A stretch of 40,231 nucleotides of DNA from assembly GCA_017548165.1 (NCBI GenBank), contig JAFYMW010000008.1:1-40231 (forward strand), in the 5' to 3' direction. Origin of the DNA: Bacteroidaceae bacterium (lineage in GTDB: Bacteria; Bacteroidota; Bacteroidia; Bacteroidales; Bacteroidaceae). The notes beneath the pieces are model-generated. The model was not told the origin of the DNA. It saw nothing but the letters and a program-made list of their open reading frames with translations, and searched no databases. Position numbers and translations under genes: made by a program. Positions 25,683 to 34,542 of the stretch are shown in pieces; position 1 is the stretch's first letter; each line of letters opens with the position of its first letter.

Positions 25683-26678
25683 ATGAGTATGATAGGTACA
25701 ATAGCAGTAATGGGAGGCGGCAGCTGGGCAACAGCTATAGCCAAGATATTGCTGGAAAGAAACGAAAGGATATGGTGGTATCTGCGCCGCGATGACCGCA
25801 TTGAGGAATTCAAGCGCCTGAGCCACAATCCAGCATACCTGACCAGCGTACACTTTGATGTGAACCGCATCACCTTCTCTTCAGACATCAACGAGGTGGT
25901 GAAGAATTGCCAGACACTGGTGTTCGTTACACCCTCGCCCTATCTGAAAGGCCACTTGAAGAAACTGAAGGTGCGTCTGAGCGACAAGTTCCTGGTGACA
26001 GCCATCAAGGGTATCGTGCCAGAGGAGAACCTGATCTGCTCGGAGTACTTCCATCAGGTGTACAATGTACCCGACGAGAACCTGGCCGTCATTGGCGGTC
26101 CCAGTCATGCCGAGGAGGTGGCATTGAACAGACTCACCTATTTGACTATCGGTTGTACCGACCTGAAGAAGGCACATGCCTTTGCCAAGTGCATAGAGAG
26201 TCACTATGTGAAGACCAAGGTTTCACAGGACGTTGTCGGCATCGAATATGCCAGCGTGCTGAAGAATGTGTACAGTATTGCCTCGGGCATCTGCCATGGT
26301 CTTAAGTATGGCGACAACTTCCAGGCCGTACTCATATCAAATGCCTTGCAGGAGATGCAACGACTGCTTACGGCCGTGTTCCCCTTGGACAGGAGCATCA
26401 TAGACAGCGTGTATTGTGGTGACCTTCTGGTAACAGGTTACTCCAACTTCTCGCGCAACCGTGTCTTCGGTACCATGATTGGCAAGGGATACTCCGTGAA
26501 GAGCGCCCAATTGGAAATGGAAATGATAGCAGAGGGCTACTTCGGTACCAAGTGTATGAAGGACATCAACAAGCATCTGCATGTGAACATGCCCATTCTG
26601 GATGCTGTCTACAACATTCTCTACGAGCGTATCAGTCCCAACATAGAAATCAAACTCCTCTCTGAGGCGTTCAGATAA
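25683..26678 (+). CDS. gpsA: NAD(P)-dependent glycerol-3-phosphate dehydrogenase
   Basis: GpsA reduces dihydroxyacetone phosphate to sn-glycerol-3-phosphate for phospholipid synthesis. The 331-residue protein has the Rossmann signature GTIAVMGGGSWATAIAKIL, AIKGIVPEENLICSEYF, the VIGGPSHAEEVALN motif, and the catalytic-lysine segment GIEYASVLKNVYSIASGICHGL, followed by the helical C-terminal domain (GDLLVTGYSNFSRNRVFG). The usual GPN/S-x-A-E motif appears here as GPSHAEE. It is probably co-transcribed with lysS. A 22-bp repeat array starts 7 nt after its stop codon. Confidence 0.95.
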   Translation: MSMIGTIAVMGGGSWATAIAKILLERNERIWWYLRRDDRIEEFKRLSHNPAYLTSVHFDVNRITFSSDINEVVKNCQTLVFVTPSPYLKGHLKKLKVRLSDKFLVTAIKGIVPEENLICSEYFHQVYNVPDENLAVIGGPSHAEEVALNRLTYLTIGCTDLKKAHAFAKCIESHYVKTKVSQDVVGIEYASVLKNVYSIASGICHGLKYGDNFQAVLISNALQEMQRLLTAVFPLDRSIIDSVYCGDLLVTGYSNFSRNRVFGTMIGKGYSVKSAQLEMEMIAEGYFGTKCMKDINKHLHVNMPILDAVYNILYERISPNIEIKLLSEAFR

Positions 26679-26684
26679 CAGACG

Positions 26685-26750
26685 CTAGACAATGTATTGT
26701 TTCAAGCAAGACAATACAGTGTTTAAGCCTACACAATACATTGTGTCCGG
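26685..26750 (+). repeat. Three-unit 22-bp repeat array A
   Basis: Three units at exact 22-bp spacing start at 26685, 26707 and 26729. Each carries an (A)ACAATG(T/C)ATTGT-type, near-palindromic core within a YTAGACAATGTATTGTTTNARG-like unit. The same unit recurs in the array at 38121-38208. It fills the gpsA-pgi gap. Confidence 0.85.
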
Positions 26751-26796
26751 CACCTCAATATATTCAAATCAGACTAACTAAAAAACATATATAAAA

Positions 26797-28131
26797 ATGG
26801 TAACACTTGATATTTCAAAAGCAGCACAGTTCCTGAGTGCTGACGCTATTGCAAAGTTCGAGGCTCCCGTAGCTGCCGCACAGAAGGCACTGGAGGAGGG
26901 CACTTGCAAGGGTAACGACTTCCTGGGTTGGATGCACCTGCCCAGCAGCATCACTCCCGAGTTTATCGCCGAGATTAACGATGCAGCCAAGACACTCCAG
27001 CAGGAGTGCGACGCCGTGGTTGTTGCAGGTATCGGCGGTTCATACCTCGGTGCCCGTATGGTAATCGACGCATTGAGCAACACCTTCGGTTGGTTGCAGG
27101 AGAGCAAGTATCCCCGCATCCTGTTTGCTGGTAACAACATCGGCGAGGACTACCTCTCTGAACTTATCGCATACTTGAAGACCGTTCGCTTCGGTGTAAT
27201 CAACATCTCCAAGAGCGGTACCACCACCGAGACAGCCATCACCTTCCGTCTGCTGAAGACTCTCTGCGAGCAGCAGCGTGGCAAGGCCGAGGCCTCTAAG
27301 GTTATCATGGCCATCACCGATGCAAAGCGCGGTGCCGCACGTGTAACCGCCGACAAGGAGGGTTACAAGTCATTCATCATCCCCGACAACGTAGGTGGCC
27401 GTTTCAGCGTGCTCACTCCCGTAGGTCTTCTGCCCATTGCCGTTGCTGGTTTCGACATCGCTGCTTTGGTTAAGGGTGCTCAGGACATGGAAGCACAGAC
27501 TGCTCCTGAGGTTCCTTTCATGGAGAATCCCGCCGCCGTATATGCCGCTATCCGCAATGCTTTGTATCAGCAGGGCAAGAAGATTGAGATTCTTGCCAAC
27601 TACCAGCCCAAGCTGCACAACCTTGGCGAATGGTGGAAGCAGCTCTATGGCGAGAGCGAGGGTAAGGACGGCAAGGGTATCTTCCCCGCAAGCGTAGACC
27701 TTACTACCGACCTGCACTCTATGGGTCAGTGGATTCAGGACGGCGAGCGCACCATCTTCGAAACCGTAGTAAGCGTAGAGGAGCCCAACACATGTCTGGA
27801 AGTTCCCTCTGACGAGGAGAACCTCGATGCTCTTAACTTCCTGGCAGGTCGTCGCATAGACGAGGTTAACAAGATGGCAGAACTCGGCACCAAGTTGGCT
27901 CATGTTGATGGCGGCGTACCCAACATCAAGTTGAGCATCACTCGTCTGGACGAGTATCACATCGGCCAGCTCATCTATATGTTCGAGCGCGGTTGTGGTA
28001 TCAGCGGTCTGTTGCTCGAGGTTAACCCCTTCGACCAGCCCGGTGTAGAGGCTTATAAGAAGAACATGTTTGCTCTGCTCGGCAAGCCCGGCTACGAGGC
28101 AGAGACAGAAGCAATCAAGGCTCGCCTGTAA
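26797..28131 (+). CDS. pgi: Glucose-6-phosphate isomerase
   Basis: Pgi interconverts glucose-6-phosphate and fructose-6-phosphate in glycolysis. The 444-residue protein is of the short bacterial type found in Bacteroidota and Firmicutes. Features are [20 protein letters not shown], the phosphate-binding [41 protein letters not shown] (PGI signature 1-like), the [12 protein letters not shown] histidine motif and [19 protein letters not shown] (signature 2, with the catalytic Lys). Length is typical. The HAD gene follows after 14 nt and is probably in the same transcript. Confidence 0.97.
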   Translation: MVTLDISKAAQFLSADAIAKFEAPVAAAQKALEEGTCKGNDFLGWMHLPSSITPEFIAEINDAAKTLQQECDAVVVAGIGGSYLGARMVIDALSNTFGWLQESKYPRILFAGNNIGEDYLSELIAYLKTVRFGVINISKSGTTTETAITFRLLKTLCEQQRGKAEASKVIMAITDAKRGAARVTADKEGYKSFIIPDNVGGRFSVLTPVGLLPIAVAGFDIAALVKGAQDMEAQTAPEVPFMENPAAVYAAIRNALYQQGKKIEILANYQPKLHNLGEWWKQLYGESEGKDGKGIFPASVDLTTDLHSMGQWIQDGERTIFETVVSVEEPNTCLEVPSDEENLDALNFLAGRRIDEVNKMAELGTKLAHVDGGVPNIKLSITRLDEYHIGQLIYMFERGCGISGLLLEVNPFDQPGVEAYKKNMFALLGKPGYEAETEAIKARL

Positions 28132-28145
28132 TACTGGACAATTAA

Positions 28146-28889
28146 ATGTCAGAAACGATAACTAACGGGAAAGGGAGGGCGGAATGCTCTTCCTTTCTTA
28201 ATGTAGCGTCATTGGGCAGAAAGAATGTCCGTGCCATTCTATTCGACATGGATGGTGTGCTGTTCGACAGCATGAAGAACCATGCCGAGGCTTGGGTGCG
28301 TGCCATGAAGGAGAACAACCTCATCATGTCTCGTGAGGACGTGTACATGAACGAGGGACGCACCGGCGAAGGTACAATCGACATCTTTGCCCGCGAACAA
28401 TGGGGAAGAGATGCTACCGACGAGGAGAAAGAATATATATATAAGGTAAAGAGCGACATCTTCAATACCCTGCCCCACGTAGAACCCATAGAGAGTGCTC
28501 TTGAACTGCTGCAAGCCGTAAAGGGCATGGGCGTTGAGCGCGTCATCGTGACGGGAAGCGGACAGAAGAGCCTGCTTGAACGCCTGGAAAAGAATTTCCC
28601 TGGCATCTTCAAGGCAGAACTGATGGTAACAGCCTTCGATGTGAAGCACGGCAAGCCTCATCCCGAACCCTATCTGATGGGATTGGAGAAAGCCGGCATC
28701 AGTGCCGAAGAAGCTATGGTAGTGGAGAACGCGCCCTTAGGAGTTCAATCTGCAAAGGCAGCAGGCATCTTCACCATAGCGGTAAACACCGGCCCACTTC
28801 CCGACAAAGTGCTTTACGACGCAGGTGCCGATATTGTCTTCCCCAACCACTCTGCCCTATTGAAAGCCCTACCCGAAATGGTTCTCTAA
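28146..28889 (+). CDS. HAD-superfamily phosphatase/beta-phosphoglucomutase-like hydrolase
   Basis: A 247-residue cytoplasmic HAD hydrolase. Motif I is ILFDMDGVLFDS (nucleophile and acid Asp), motif II VIVTGSGQKS, motif III the Lys in VKHGKPHPEPYLMGL, and motif IV MVVENAPLGVQSAKAAG. The alpha-helical cap after motif I is the kind found in beta-phosphoglucomutases and small sugar phosphatases. About 30 extra residues precede motif I. The gene follows pgi by 14 nt, which suggests a sugar-phosphate substrate, but this is inference. Confidence 0.88.
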   Translation: MSETITNGKGRAECSSFLNVASLGRKNVRAILFDMDGVLFDSMKNHAEAWVRAMKENNLIMSREDVYMNEGRTGEGTIDIFAREQWGRDATDEEKEYIYKVKSDIFNTLPHVEPIESALELLQAVKGMGVERVIVTGSGQKSLLERLEKNFPGIFKAELMVTAFDVKHGKPHPEPYLMGLEKAGISAEEAMVVENAPLGVQSAKAAGIFTIAVNTGPLPDKVLYDAGADIVFPNHSALLKALPEMVL

Positions 28890-28932
28890 AGGTATATAGA
28901 ACAAACTAACTTATAGAACCCACCTAAAAACA

Positions 28933-29550
28933 ATGCAAGAAGTCAATCCAAAAGAAACAACCCGCGCATATGCCTTTGAAATGTGGATGAAGGCACCCAT
29001 GCCGATGCTAACCTTCTTCAAGACTCTGGACGTAACACACCTCGTGAAAATAAGCCGGAAGAAGAGTCTGAAATTCAACATGCTGATGTGCTACTGCATT
29101 GGCCAGGCGGCGAGCTCTATCAAGGAATTCTATATGCTCCCCGTCAAGGACAAACTGATGCGATATGAGAGCATTGCCGTAAACACCATAGTTGCCAACA
29201 GTATGGGTGAGGTCAGTTCATGCGATGTACAATTCAGCCAAGAACTTGACAAGTTTAATAACGATTACCTGCGCCTTACGAAACAAGTGGCCGACACTTG
29301 CACTGACCACGACCTTTCGGAGGAAAGCATGGTAATTGGCACTTCTGCCTTGGCACATTACGAAATAGACGGAGCCGTAGGTATGTATAGCGGCATATTC
29401 AATAACCCGTTTATCATATGGGGCAAATACAAACGAAACTGGTTCAAGACAACCCTGACACTTTCGTTTCAATTCCATCACACACAGATGGACGGCGCAC
29501 ATGCCGCACATTTTCTTGACAACTTGCAGAAAGCAATCAATGCCTTATAA
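28933..29550 (+). CDS. Chloramphenicol acetyltransferase-like protein (CAT fold)
   Basis: A 205-residue protein of the type A chloramphenicol acetyltransferase fold. The catalytic motif HHTQMDG near the C-terminus (FQFHHTQMDGAHAAHFLDNL) matches HHxxxDG, and KFNMLMCYCIGQAA and NPFIIWGKYKRN lie in the usual places. The N-terminal segment is divergent from resistance enzymes (PMPMLTFFKTLDVT). Many chromosomal CAT-fold proteins in Bacteroidota have no demonstrated antibiotic activity, so acetyltransferase of unknown substrate is the safer call. It is followed by a strong terminator. Confidence 0.82.
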   Translation: MQEVNPKETTRAYAFEMWMKAPMPMLTFFKTLDVTHLVKISRKKSLKFNMLMCYCIGQAASSIKEFYMLPVKDKLMRYESIAVNTIVANSMGEVSSCDVQFSQELDKFNNDYLRLTKQVADTCTDHDLSEESMVIGTSALAHYEIDGAVGMYSGIFNNPFIIWGKYKRNWFKTTLTLSFQFHHTQMDGAHAAHFLDNLQKAINAL

Positions 29551-29554
29551 AACA

Positions 29555-29602
29555 AGTGGCGCATGCAAGGAGATTTGACTCCTACATGCGCCACTCTTTT
29601 TT
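29555..29602. terminator. Terminator between convergent genes
   Basis: AGTGGCGCATG (29555-29565) pairs perfectly with CATGCGCCACT (29585-29595); an inner AGGAG/CTCCT extends the stem; CTTTTTT follows on the plus strand. Confidence 0.92.
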
Positions 29603-29621
29603 CTTCTATATAGGTCTTGGA

Positions 29622-30179
29622 TTATACTCCATCACCAGATAGTGAATCTGTACTATATTCATCCTCCATAGCATCATCCTTCACTATCATATAACTTCCA
29701 TCTGGTCCGATGTTCAACTTAAAGGGACGAGACATATCACTATCAGGAAAACTTACTGCCAGAGAGAAAGTCACCATACCTTCATGCACTTCCAGGAAAC
29801 GGCATCCGTCAAGAATGCTTTGCGACATAAATTCAGCATCCAGATGATGTCTGAAATCCTTCTTTTTGAATGTACGCGAGAAGAGAGGCTGACTATTCTT
29901 CTTTACTGAAACAGAAAGCAAATTGTCTACATACTTATTACCCATCTCGTCTGTCACTACATCCAAAGAATCACAAGGCTTGCGGTCTATCACCCATGAA
30001 TAGGTATTGCCTCCAAGTCTAAATGTATCCTGAACATACAGCTCGGGCAAACGGTGCAACACATTCTCCTGATCATTTGTCTGTGTATATCCCACAGAAT
30101 TATCTTTGTCAGAATTATTCGTACCACACCCACAAAGCATCATCAGTGGTAGTGCAAATAGTATGATATTCTTTTTCAT
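29622..30179 (-). CDS. DUF4738-like lipoprotein
   Basis: A 185-residue predicted lipoprotein: the signal peptide (MKKNIILFALPLMML) ends in a CGC lipobox. The domain resembles DUF4738 of Bacteroidota: YSWVIDRKPCDSLDVVTDE, NKYVDNLLSVSVKK, FKKKDFRHHLDAEFMSQSIL and VTFSLAVSFPDSD. Function unknown. The open frame begins at a TTG (30185); the ATG at 30179 is preferred. It lies 42 nt downstream of an OmpA-type gene on the same strand and may be co-transcribed with it. Confidence 0.78.
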   Translation of the reverse strand: MKKNIILFALPLMMLCGCGTNNSDKDNSVGYTQTNDQENVLHRLPELYVQDTFRLGGNTYSWVIDRKPCDSLDVVTDEMGNKYVDNLLSVSVKKNSQPLFSRTFKKKDFRHHLDAEFMSQSILDGCRFLEVHEGMVTFSLAVSFPDSDMSRPFKLNIGPDGSYMIVKDDAMEDEYSTDSLSGDGV

Positions 30180-30221
30180 AATCAAACCAAGTAAATTTCC
30201 TCAAACAAGTCCCACATAGGA

Positions 30222-31115
30222 TTATTCTGCTGAAGCAGCAGACTCGTCCTCTGTAGCAGGAGCCTTGTCGATCAACTCCAGGAACTGGTCAAGCTTGGGA
30301 GTGATGATAATCTGTGTGCGACGGTTCTTGGCACGACCCTCAGCGGTTTCGTTGTCAGCAACAGTATTGTACTCGCCACGACCAGCAGCGCTCAAACGGC
30401 TGGGGTTAACACCATACTTGTTCTGCAACTCCTGAACAACGCTACTTGCGCGAAGTGCAGAGAGGTCCCAGTTGTTACGGATATTGGTGCGGCTGATGGG
30501 CACATTGTCGGTATTACCCTCTACCAAAACCTCATAGTCGTCATAGTCGGTGATAATCTTGGCAATCTTAGAAAGAGTTTCGCCAGCCTTAGCGCTAATC
30601 TCATAAGAACCACTCTTATAGAGCATATTATCGTTCAAAGAGATGTAGACAACACCCTTCAACACCTGAATATCAACATCCTTCAGCTCCTCACGAGAAA
30701 GGCTACGAGTCAGGTTGTTTGTCAAGGCAACGTTCAAAGAGTCACTCTTGCTCTTTGCCTCCACCAGCTGCTGGATGTACTTGTTGCTTGCATTGATCTC
30801 GTCCACCAACTTGCTGATGTTTGCACCTCCCTGATAGATACTCTGGTCGAGAGTCTTCTGCATCACCTTCATAGCCTCGGTCTTCTCCTTGAGCTGAGCA
30901 TTCTTCTCATCTATCTGTGACTGGAGATTCTCGGTCTTTGTCTTGTACTCTGTCAACTGGAGCTGAGCCTCGTAATACTTCTGGGCAAGAGACTTACTCT
31001 TACCCTGGCACTCTTCTAACTTCTGCTGAGCAGCTACAAGTTCCTTCTTGCTAACACAACTGCCCATAACCAAAACTGTAGCAGCTGCCATCAAAATGTA
31101 CTTCATTGTCTTCAT
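30222..31115 (-). CDS. OmpA-family peptidoglycan-associated lipoprotein
   Basis: A 297-residue predicted lipoprotein with lipobox VMGSC (Cys20). A long coiled-coil region follows (about 25-110, Lys/Gln/Glu-rich: LEECQGKSKSLAQKYYEAQL). The C-terminal OmpA domain (about 160-280) contains YEVLVEGNTDNVPI, NWDLSALRASSVVQEL, LSAAGRGEYN and GRAKNRRTQIIITP, including the Asp and Arg that bind the peptidoglycan diaminopimelate. It probably tethers the outer membrane to the cell wall. A clean promoter lies upstream. Confidence 0.92.
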   Translation of the reverse strand: MKTMKYILMAAATVLVMGSCVSKKELVAAQQKLEECQGKSKSLAQKYYEAQLQLTEYKTKTENLQSQIDEKNAQLKEKTEAMKVMQKTLDQSIYQGGANISKLVDEINASNKYIQQLVEAKSKSDSLNVALTNNLTRSLSREELKDVDIQVLKGVVYISLNDNMLYKSGSYEISAKAGETLSKIAKIITDYDDYEVLVEGNTDNVPISRTNIRNNWDLSALRASSVVQELQNKYGVNPSRLSAAGRGEYNTVADNETAEGRAKNRRTQIIITPKLDQFLELIDKAPATEDESAASAE

Positions 31116-31148
31116 TTTTCTTATAATATTACACTGTTAAAATCGGTG

Positions 31149-31180
31149 CAAAGGTACGACTAAGTAAGCGATTAAGCAAA
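31149..31180 (-). promoter_or_regulatory. Promoter of the OmpA-type gene
   Basis: On the minus strand: TTTG (31180-31177), a 20-nt spacer and TACCTTTG (31156-31149), close to the Bacteroidota consensus. Confidence 0.75.
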
Positions 31181-31223
31181 TTAATTTATAAAAATCCAAT
31201 TATGCATACCTTCTACCACGTGG

Positions 31224-31231
31224 CAAAGTTA
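31224..31231 (-). promoter_or_regulatory. Possible second -7 box for the OmpA-type gene
   Basis: On the minus strand this reads TAACTTTG. The rest of the 343-nt gap 31116-31458 is AT-rich with no gene. Confidence 0.45.
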
Positions 31232-31427
31232 CGAAAAAGAAACGATGTGATACTAATATAATAGAACTAATTACGTATTTATACATTTAAATTAACAGAC
31301 ACACCCACAGATTTAACATATCTGCGCACCTTACGCAACAATATCATTTTTCCACGCTCTGAGATATTTTTACTGCTATATTGGTATATTTCTTAACCCC
31401 AACGGCACATTATAGATTTATTTTTTA

Positions 31428-31435
31428 TAACTTTG
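31428..31435 (+). promoter_or_regulatory. -7 box of asnA
   Basis: TAACTTTG matches TAnnTTTG and lies 23 nt before the ATG at 31459, which supports that start over the upstream TTG-type extension. Confidence 0.65.
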
Positions 31436-31458
31436 CCATCAAATTGACACAAAAATAT

Positions 31459-32496
31459 ATGAGCAATCTACTAATACCGAAGGACTATCATGCAGCTCTC
31501 GACCTGAAGCAGACAGAGTTGGCAATCAAACAGATCAAGGACTTCTTCCTGAGAAGTTTCTCTACGGAACTTCGTTTGCGCCGAGTAACGGCACCCTTGT
31601 TCGTGCTTCGTGGTCTTGGTCTTAACGACGACCTCAATGGCATTGAGCGCCCCGTTTCGTTCCCCATCAAAGATATGAACGAATCCATGGCAGAAGTTGT
31701 GCACTCTCTGGCCAAGTGGAAACGAGTTACCTTGGCAGAATATCAGGTTGAACCCGGCTATGGCATCATAACTGACATGAATGCCATCCGTGCCGATGAG
31801 GAGCTGGACAATCTGCACTCGCTCTACGTTGACCAGTGGGACTGGGAGCGCACCATGACAGCAGAGCAACGCAATGTTGACTTCCTCAAACAAATAGTGC
31901 GCCGAATCTATGGCACCATCCTTCGCACAGAATTCTACATCTGCGAAACCTACCCACAGTTGCATCCCTTCCTGCCAGAGGAGATACATTTCATTCATAG
32001 CGAGGAACTGGCACAGATGTATCCAGATAAAACTGCCAAGGAGCGCGAGGACCTCATCTGCCAAAAATATGGCGCGGTGTTTATCATTGGTATAGGCGGT
32101 AAACTTTCCAACGGCGAACCTCACGATAATCGTGCACCAGACTATGACGACTGGAGCACACCAAACAGCGACGGATTTATCGGTTTGAATGGCGACCTGC
32201 TTATATGGTATCCCATCCTTGAGCGCAGCATCGAACTCTCGTCCATGGGTATTCGTGTGGACAAGGATGCTTTGTTACATCAGTTAGAACTCCAAGGCAA
32301 GAGCGACCGCAAGGAACTCTATTTCCACCGTCGTCTTCTGGAAGGCAGTCTGCCCCTTTGCATAGGTGGAGGTATAGGTCAAAGCCGTCTCTGTATGATT
32401 CTTCTGCACAAAGCCCATGTTGGCGAGACACAATCAAGCATTTGGCCAGACGATATGCGCAAGCAGTGCAAGGAACTTGGCATGACACTTATCTAA
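31459..32496 (+). CDS. asnA: Aspartate-ammonia ligase (asparagine synthetase A)
   Basis: AsnA makes asparagine from aspartate, ammonia and ATP. The 345-residue protein has a class II aminoacyl-tRNA synthetase-like fold: LIPKDYHAALDLKQTELAIKQ at the start, SFPIKDMNESMAEVVHSLAKWKR, MNAIRADEELDNLHSLYVDQWDWE, GLNGDLLIWYPILERSIELSSMGIRVD and the C-terminal GGGIGQSRLCMILL. Length is close to E. coli AsnA (330). The open frame runs 26 codons further upstream, across the promoter box; ATG 31459 is the real start. Confidence 0.96.
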   Translation: MSNLLIPKDYHAALDLKQTELAIKQIKDFFLRSFSTELRLRRVTAPLFVLRGLGLNDDLNGIERPVSFPIKDMNESMAEVVHSLAKWKRVTLAEYQVEPGYGIITDMNAIRADEELDNLHSLYVDQWDWERTMTAEQRNVDFLKQIVRRIYGTILRTEFYICETYPQLHPFLPEEIHFIHSEELAQMYPDKTAKEREDLICQKYGAVFIIGIGGKLSNGEPHDNRAPDYDDWSTPNSDGFIGLNGDLLIWYPILERSIELSSMGIRVDKDALLHQLELQGKSDRKELYFHRRLLEGSLPLCIGGGIGQSRLCMILLHKAHVGETQSSIWPDDMRKQCKELGMTLI

Positions 32497-32506
32497 ATAA
32501 CGGAAA

Positions 32507-32549
32507 GGTGAAATAGGAAAACTGAAAACTTTAATTTTCCTATTTCACC
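32507..32549. terminator. Palindrome between convergent asnA and radical SAM genes
   Basis: GGTGAAATAGGAAAA (32507-32521) pairs perfectly with TTTTCCTATTTCACC (32535-32549) over 15 bp. It probably ends both transcripts, although T-runs are weak. Confidence 0.7.
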
Positions 32550-32580
32550 CTTCACATTTACATCCGACAAGTATTCACAT

Positions 32581-33426
32581 TTACGTTTTCCTGAACCTCT
32601 TTGCCACGGTTGCATAACCGCAACGACGGCAGAGGGGTTCTGTTGCTATATGACGCGAGAATCCTTCGTACAATGCCTTTGCTCTGGAAGACACCAATAT
32701 CTCCGTCAACGATTGTTCAAACAGATTGCCGAGTGCAATATCACCATCATGATCCAGACAACAAGGCACTACAGTTCCATCCACGAGGACACCTATTTGA
32801 TTGCGCAAAGCATAACAAAACACCTCTTCTGCTCCATATTCCTCACGTTCGGCATCTGGCCATTCAAAAACACCATCATACTCCAGATAGATATTCTCCG
32901 TCAGTTTCCATCCATCATAGCGCTCTGTCCAAGGTCTGGGAACATACTGCTCCATCAGTTTCTGCAGATATTCGTTAGCAGAATCCAAACCACCTTGGTT
33001 CCACAATCTCAACACCACAATCGTCCCCAACCGGGCAGCCCTTAGGGCATACTGCATTATATGCCCCACATATTCTTCCGGATGCTCCTTGCCATTGCCT
33101 TCGTGAGAATGAAGAGAGATCTGTATCTTGTGCAAACCACTCTCGAGCAGTTCCTCCCCTCTGCGGTCTATTAGAGTGCCATTAGTTGTCAACACAGGTA
33201 CGAATCCCTTCTCCCTTGCCATCACCAAAAAATCCTTGAGATGACGATGCATCAATGGTTCGCCCATCAAGTGAAAGTACAAAAACTTCACCTCTCCACG
33301 AAGACTGTCTGTCAACCTATCAAACTCATCCATCGACAAAGAACGCCCCTTCCGCTTTGTCTTTGGGCAGAAGAGGCAATCAAGATTGCAAACGTTGGTT
33401 ATCTCGAGATAGCAGCGCGAAATCAT
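32581..33426 (-). CDS. Radical SAM/SPASM-type protein
   Basis: A 281-residue radical SAM protein. The cluster motif CNLDCLFC (CxxxCxxC) lies near the N-terminus after YLEITNV, followed by FLYFHLMGEPLMH, VLTTNGTLIDRRG and KIQISLHSHEG, all standard for the family. The C-terminal part has extra cysteines (VVPCCLDHDGDIALGNLF and PLCRRCGY) that resemble a SPASM/twitch auxiliary cluster domain. Substrate unknown; no short precursor peptide gene was recognised next to it. It lies 33 nt downstream of the M28 peptidase gene. Its leader contains a (CA)6-type dinucleotide run (33443-33455). The stop codon is within an AAAACGTAAATG repeat-like sequence. Confidence 0.88.
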   Translation of the reverse strand: MISRCYLEITNVCNLDCLFCPKTKRKGRSLSMDEFDRLTDSLRGEVKFLYFHLMGEPLMHRHLKDFLVMAREKGFVPVLTTNGTLIDRRGEELLESGLHKIQISLHSHEGNGKEHPEEYVGHIMQYALRAARLGTIVVLRLWNQGGLDSANEYLQKLMEQYVPRPWTERYDGWKLTENIYLEYDGVFEWPDAEREEYGAEEVFCYALRNQIGVLVDGTVVPCCLDHDGDIALGNLFEQSLTEILVSSRAKALYEGFSRHIATEPLCRRCGYATVAKRFRKT

Positions 33427-33459
33427 TGCAACAAGAAAAGTATGTGTGTGTGTGTCAGA

Positions 33460-34473
33460 CTAAAAAGGATTGTTTGCCATCTTCCACATGCACAGAAAAG
33501 CAGCCTTGGTGATGTCCACCATCTTCTCCCAGTTGATACGCTCGGCATGGTCGGAAGGCTTGTGGTAGTCAGCATGTCCGTCGGTATGATACCACACCAC
33601 AGATGCCCCGGCATTGAAGAAAGGTACCTGGTCGCTACCACCACTCAAATCGTCCGATGGATGGAAATCGGGATCGAGGCCTAGCGAGTACTTCTCTATG
33701 TCTTCCTTCAGCCATGTGGCATATATCGAGTCCTTTGCCAGATATAGGTATTTTAGTTGCTGGGGACGATGTTCCATGTTGTTGCGCCCTATCATGTCGA
33801 AGTTCATATAGCCCTTCACCTTCTTGATGTCGGCAAAGTTATTGACAAAGTACTTGGAACCACACAATCCACATTCCTCTCCGTCCCAAAGGGCAAATAT
33901 CACCGTGTGCTCTGGTTGCATGCCGGTAGAGAGGAAGGCCTTCAGAATCTGGAGCACAGCCTGCACTCCCGATGCATTGTCGTCTGCGCCATTATAGATT
34001 TGATCCTCGGCAAGCATGGGATCGTAACCCAAATGGTCGTAGTGTGCACCAATCACCACTATCTCGTCGGGATTCTTGCCGTCTATCTTAGCAAGGATAT
34101 TGCGCATATGTGCCACACGATGAGGATTCGTTTTGATTTGCCTCACCTTTGCTGGTGCCACATGGTAAGTCCTTGTCTTATCGTTATAGGCAGAATATGC
34201 ATCGAAATGCTGTACGAAACCATCCTCCATAAGAGGAGTCGCACCCATCAGTTTGAGAACAGAAACAAGATACTCGCCTGCTATGTGTCCCCACTCCGTA
34301 CCAGCCTCACGACCCTTCAACCAGTCAGAAGCCAAAAACTCGACATGTGCCTTGGCGGTGGCGACATTTATCGTCTGCAAGCCCTTCTGCTCGGGAGTTG
34401 TCTTGTCTTTCTTTGCCTCTGCTGGCTCAACAAACACCAATAACAAGGCCAATAGCAAAAATATCTTTTTCAT
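33460..34473 (-). CDS. Secreted M28-family metallopeptidase
   Basis: A 337-residue exported peptidase (signal peptide MKKIFLLLALLLVFVEPAEA). The zinc-binding and catalytic segments of M28 are in order: VVIGAHYDHLGYDP (His/Asp), YNGADDNASGVQAVLQIL (Asp), LWDGEECGLCGSKYFV (Glu-Glu), MNFDMIGRN (Asp) and a final YHKPSDHAERI (His). M28 enzymes are mostly aminopeptidases. It follows pepT on the same strand, so the two may be a peptide-scavenging unit, one periplasmic and one cytoplasmic. Confidence 0.92.
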   Translation of the reverse strand: MKKIFLLLALLLVFVEPAEAKKDKTTPEQKGLQTINVATAKAHVEFLASDWLKGREAGTEWGHIAGEYLVSVLKLMGATPLMEDGFVQHFDAYSAYNDKTRTYHVAPAKVRQIKTNPHRVAHMRNILAKIDGKNPDEIVVIGAHYDHLGYDPMLAEDQIYNGADDNASGVQAVLQILKAFLSTGMQPEHTVIFALWDGEECGLCGSKYFVNNFADIKKVKGYMNFDMIGRNNMEHRPQQLKYLYLAKDSIYATWLKEDIEKYSLGLDPDFHPSDDLSGGSDQVPFFNAGASVVWYHTDGHADYHKPSDHAERINWEKMVDITKAAFLCMWKMANNPF

Positions 34474-34504
34474 ATTATATACCTTCAGTTTCAGTTCTCA
34501 ATCT

Positions 34505-34542
34505 TCCGCTCACCGCTCATCGTTAAGCATTAACCGTTCAAC
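34505..34542 (-). repeat. GGTGAGC-type repeat at the end of pepT
   Basis: On the minus strand TGAACGGTTAATGC, TTAACGATGAGC and GGTGAGCGG run in series. The first TGA is the pepT stop codon. Confidence 0.65.

Noticed and set aside
26685..26750. CRISPR array
   Set aside because: Units follow each other directly with a 22-bp period, there are no unique spacers and no cas genes.
28933..29550. Chloramphenicol resistance gene
   Set aside because: The catalytic motif is present, but the rest is divergent and the context is housekeeping, so resistance cannot be claimed.
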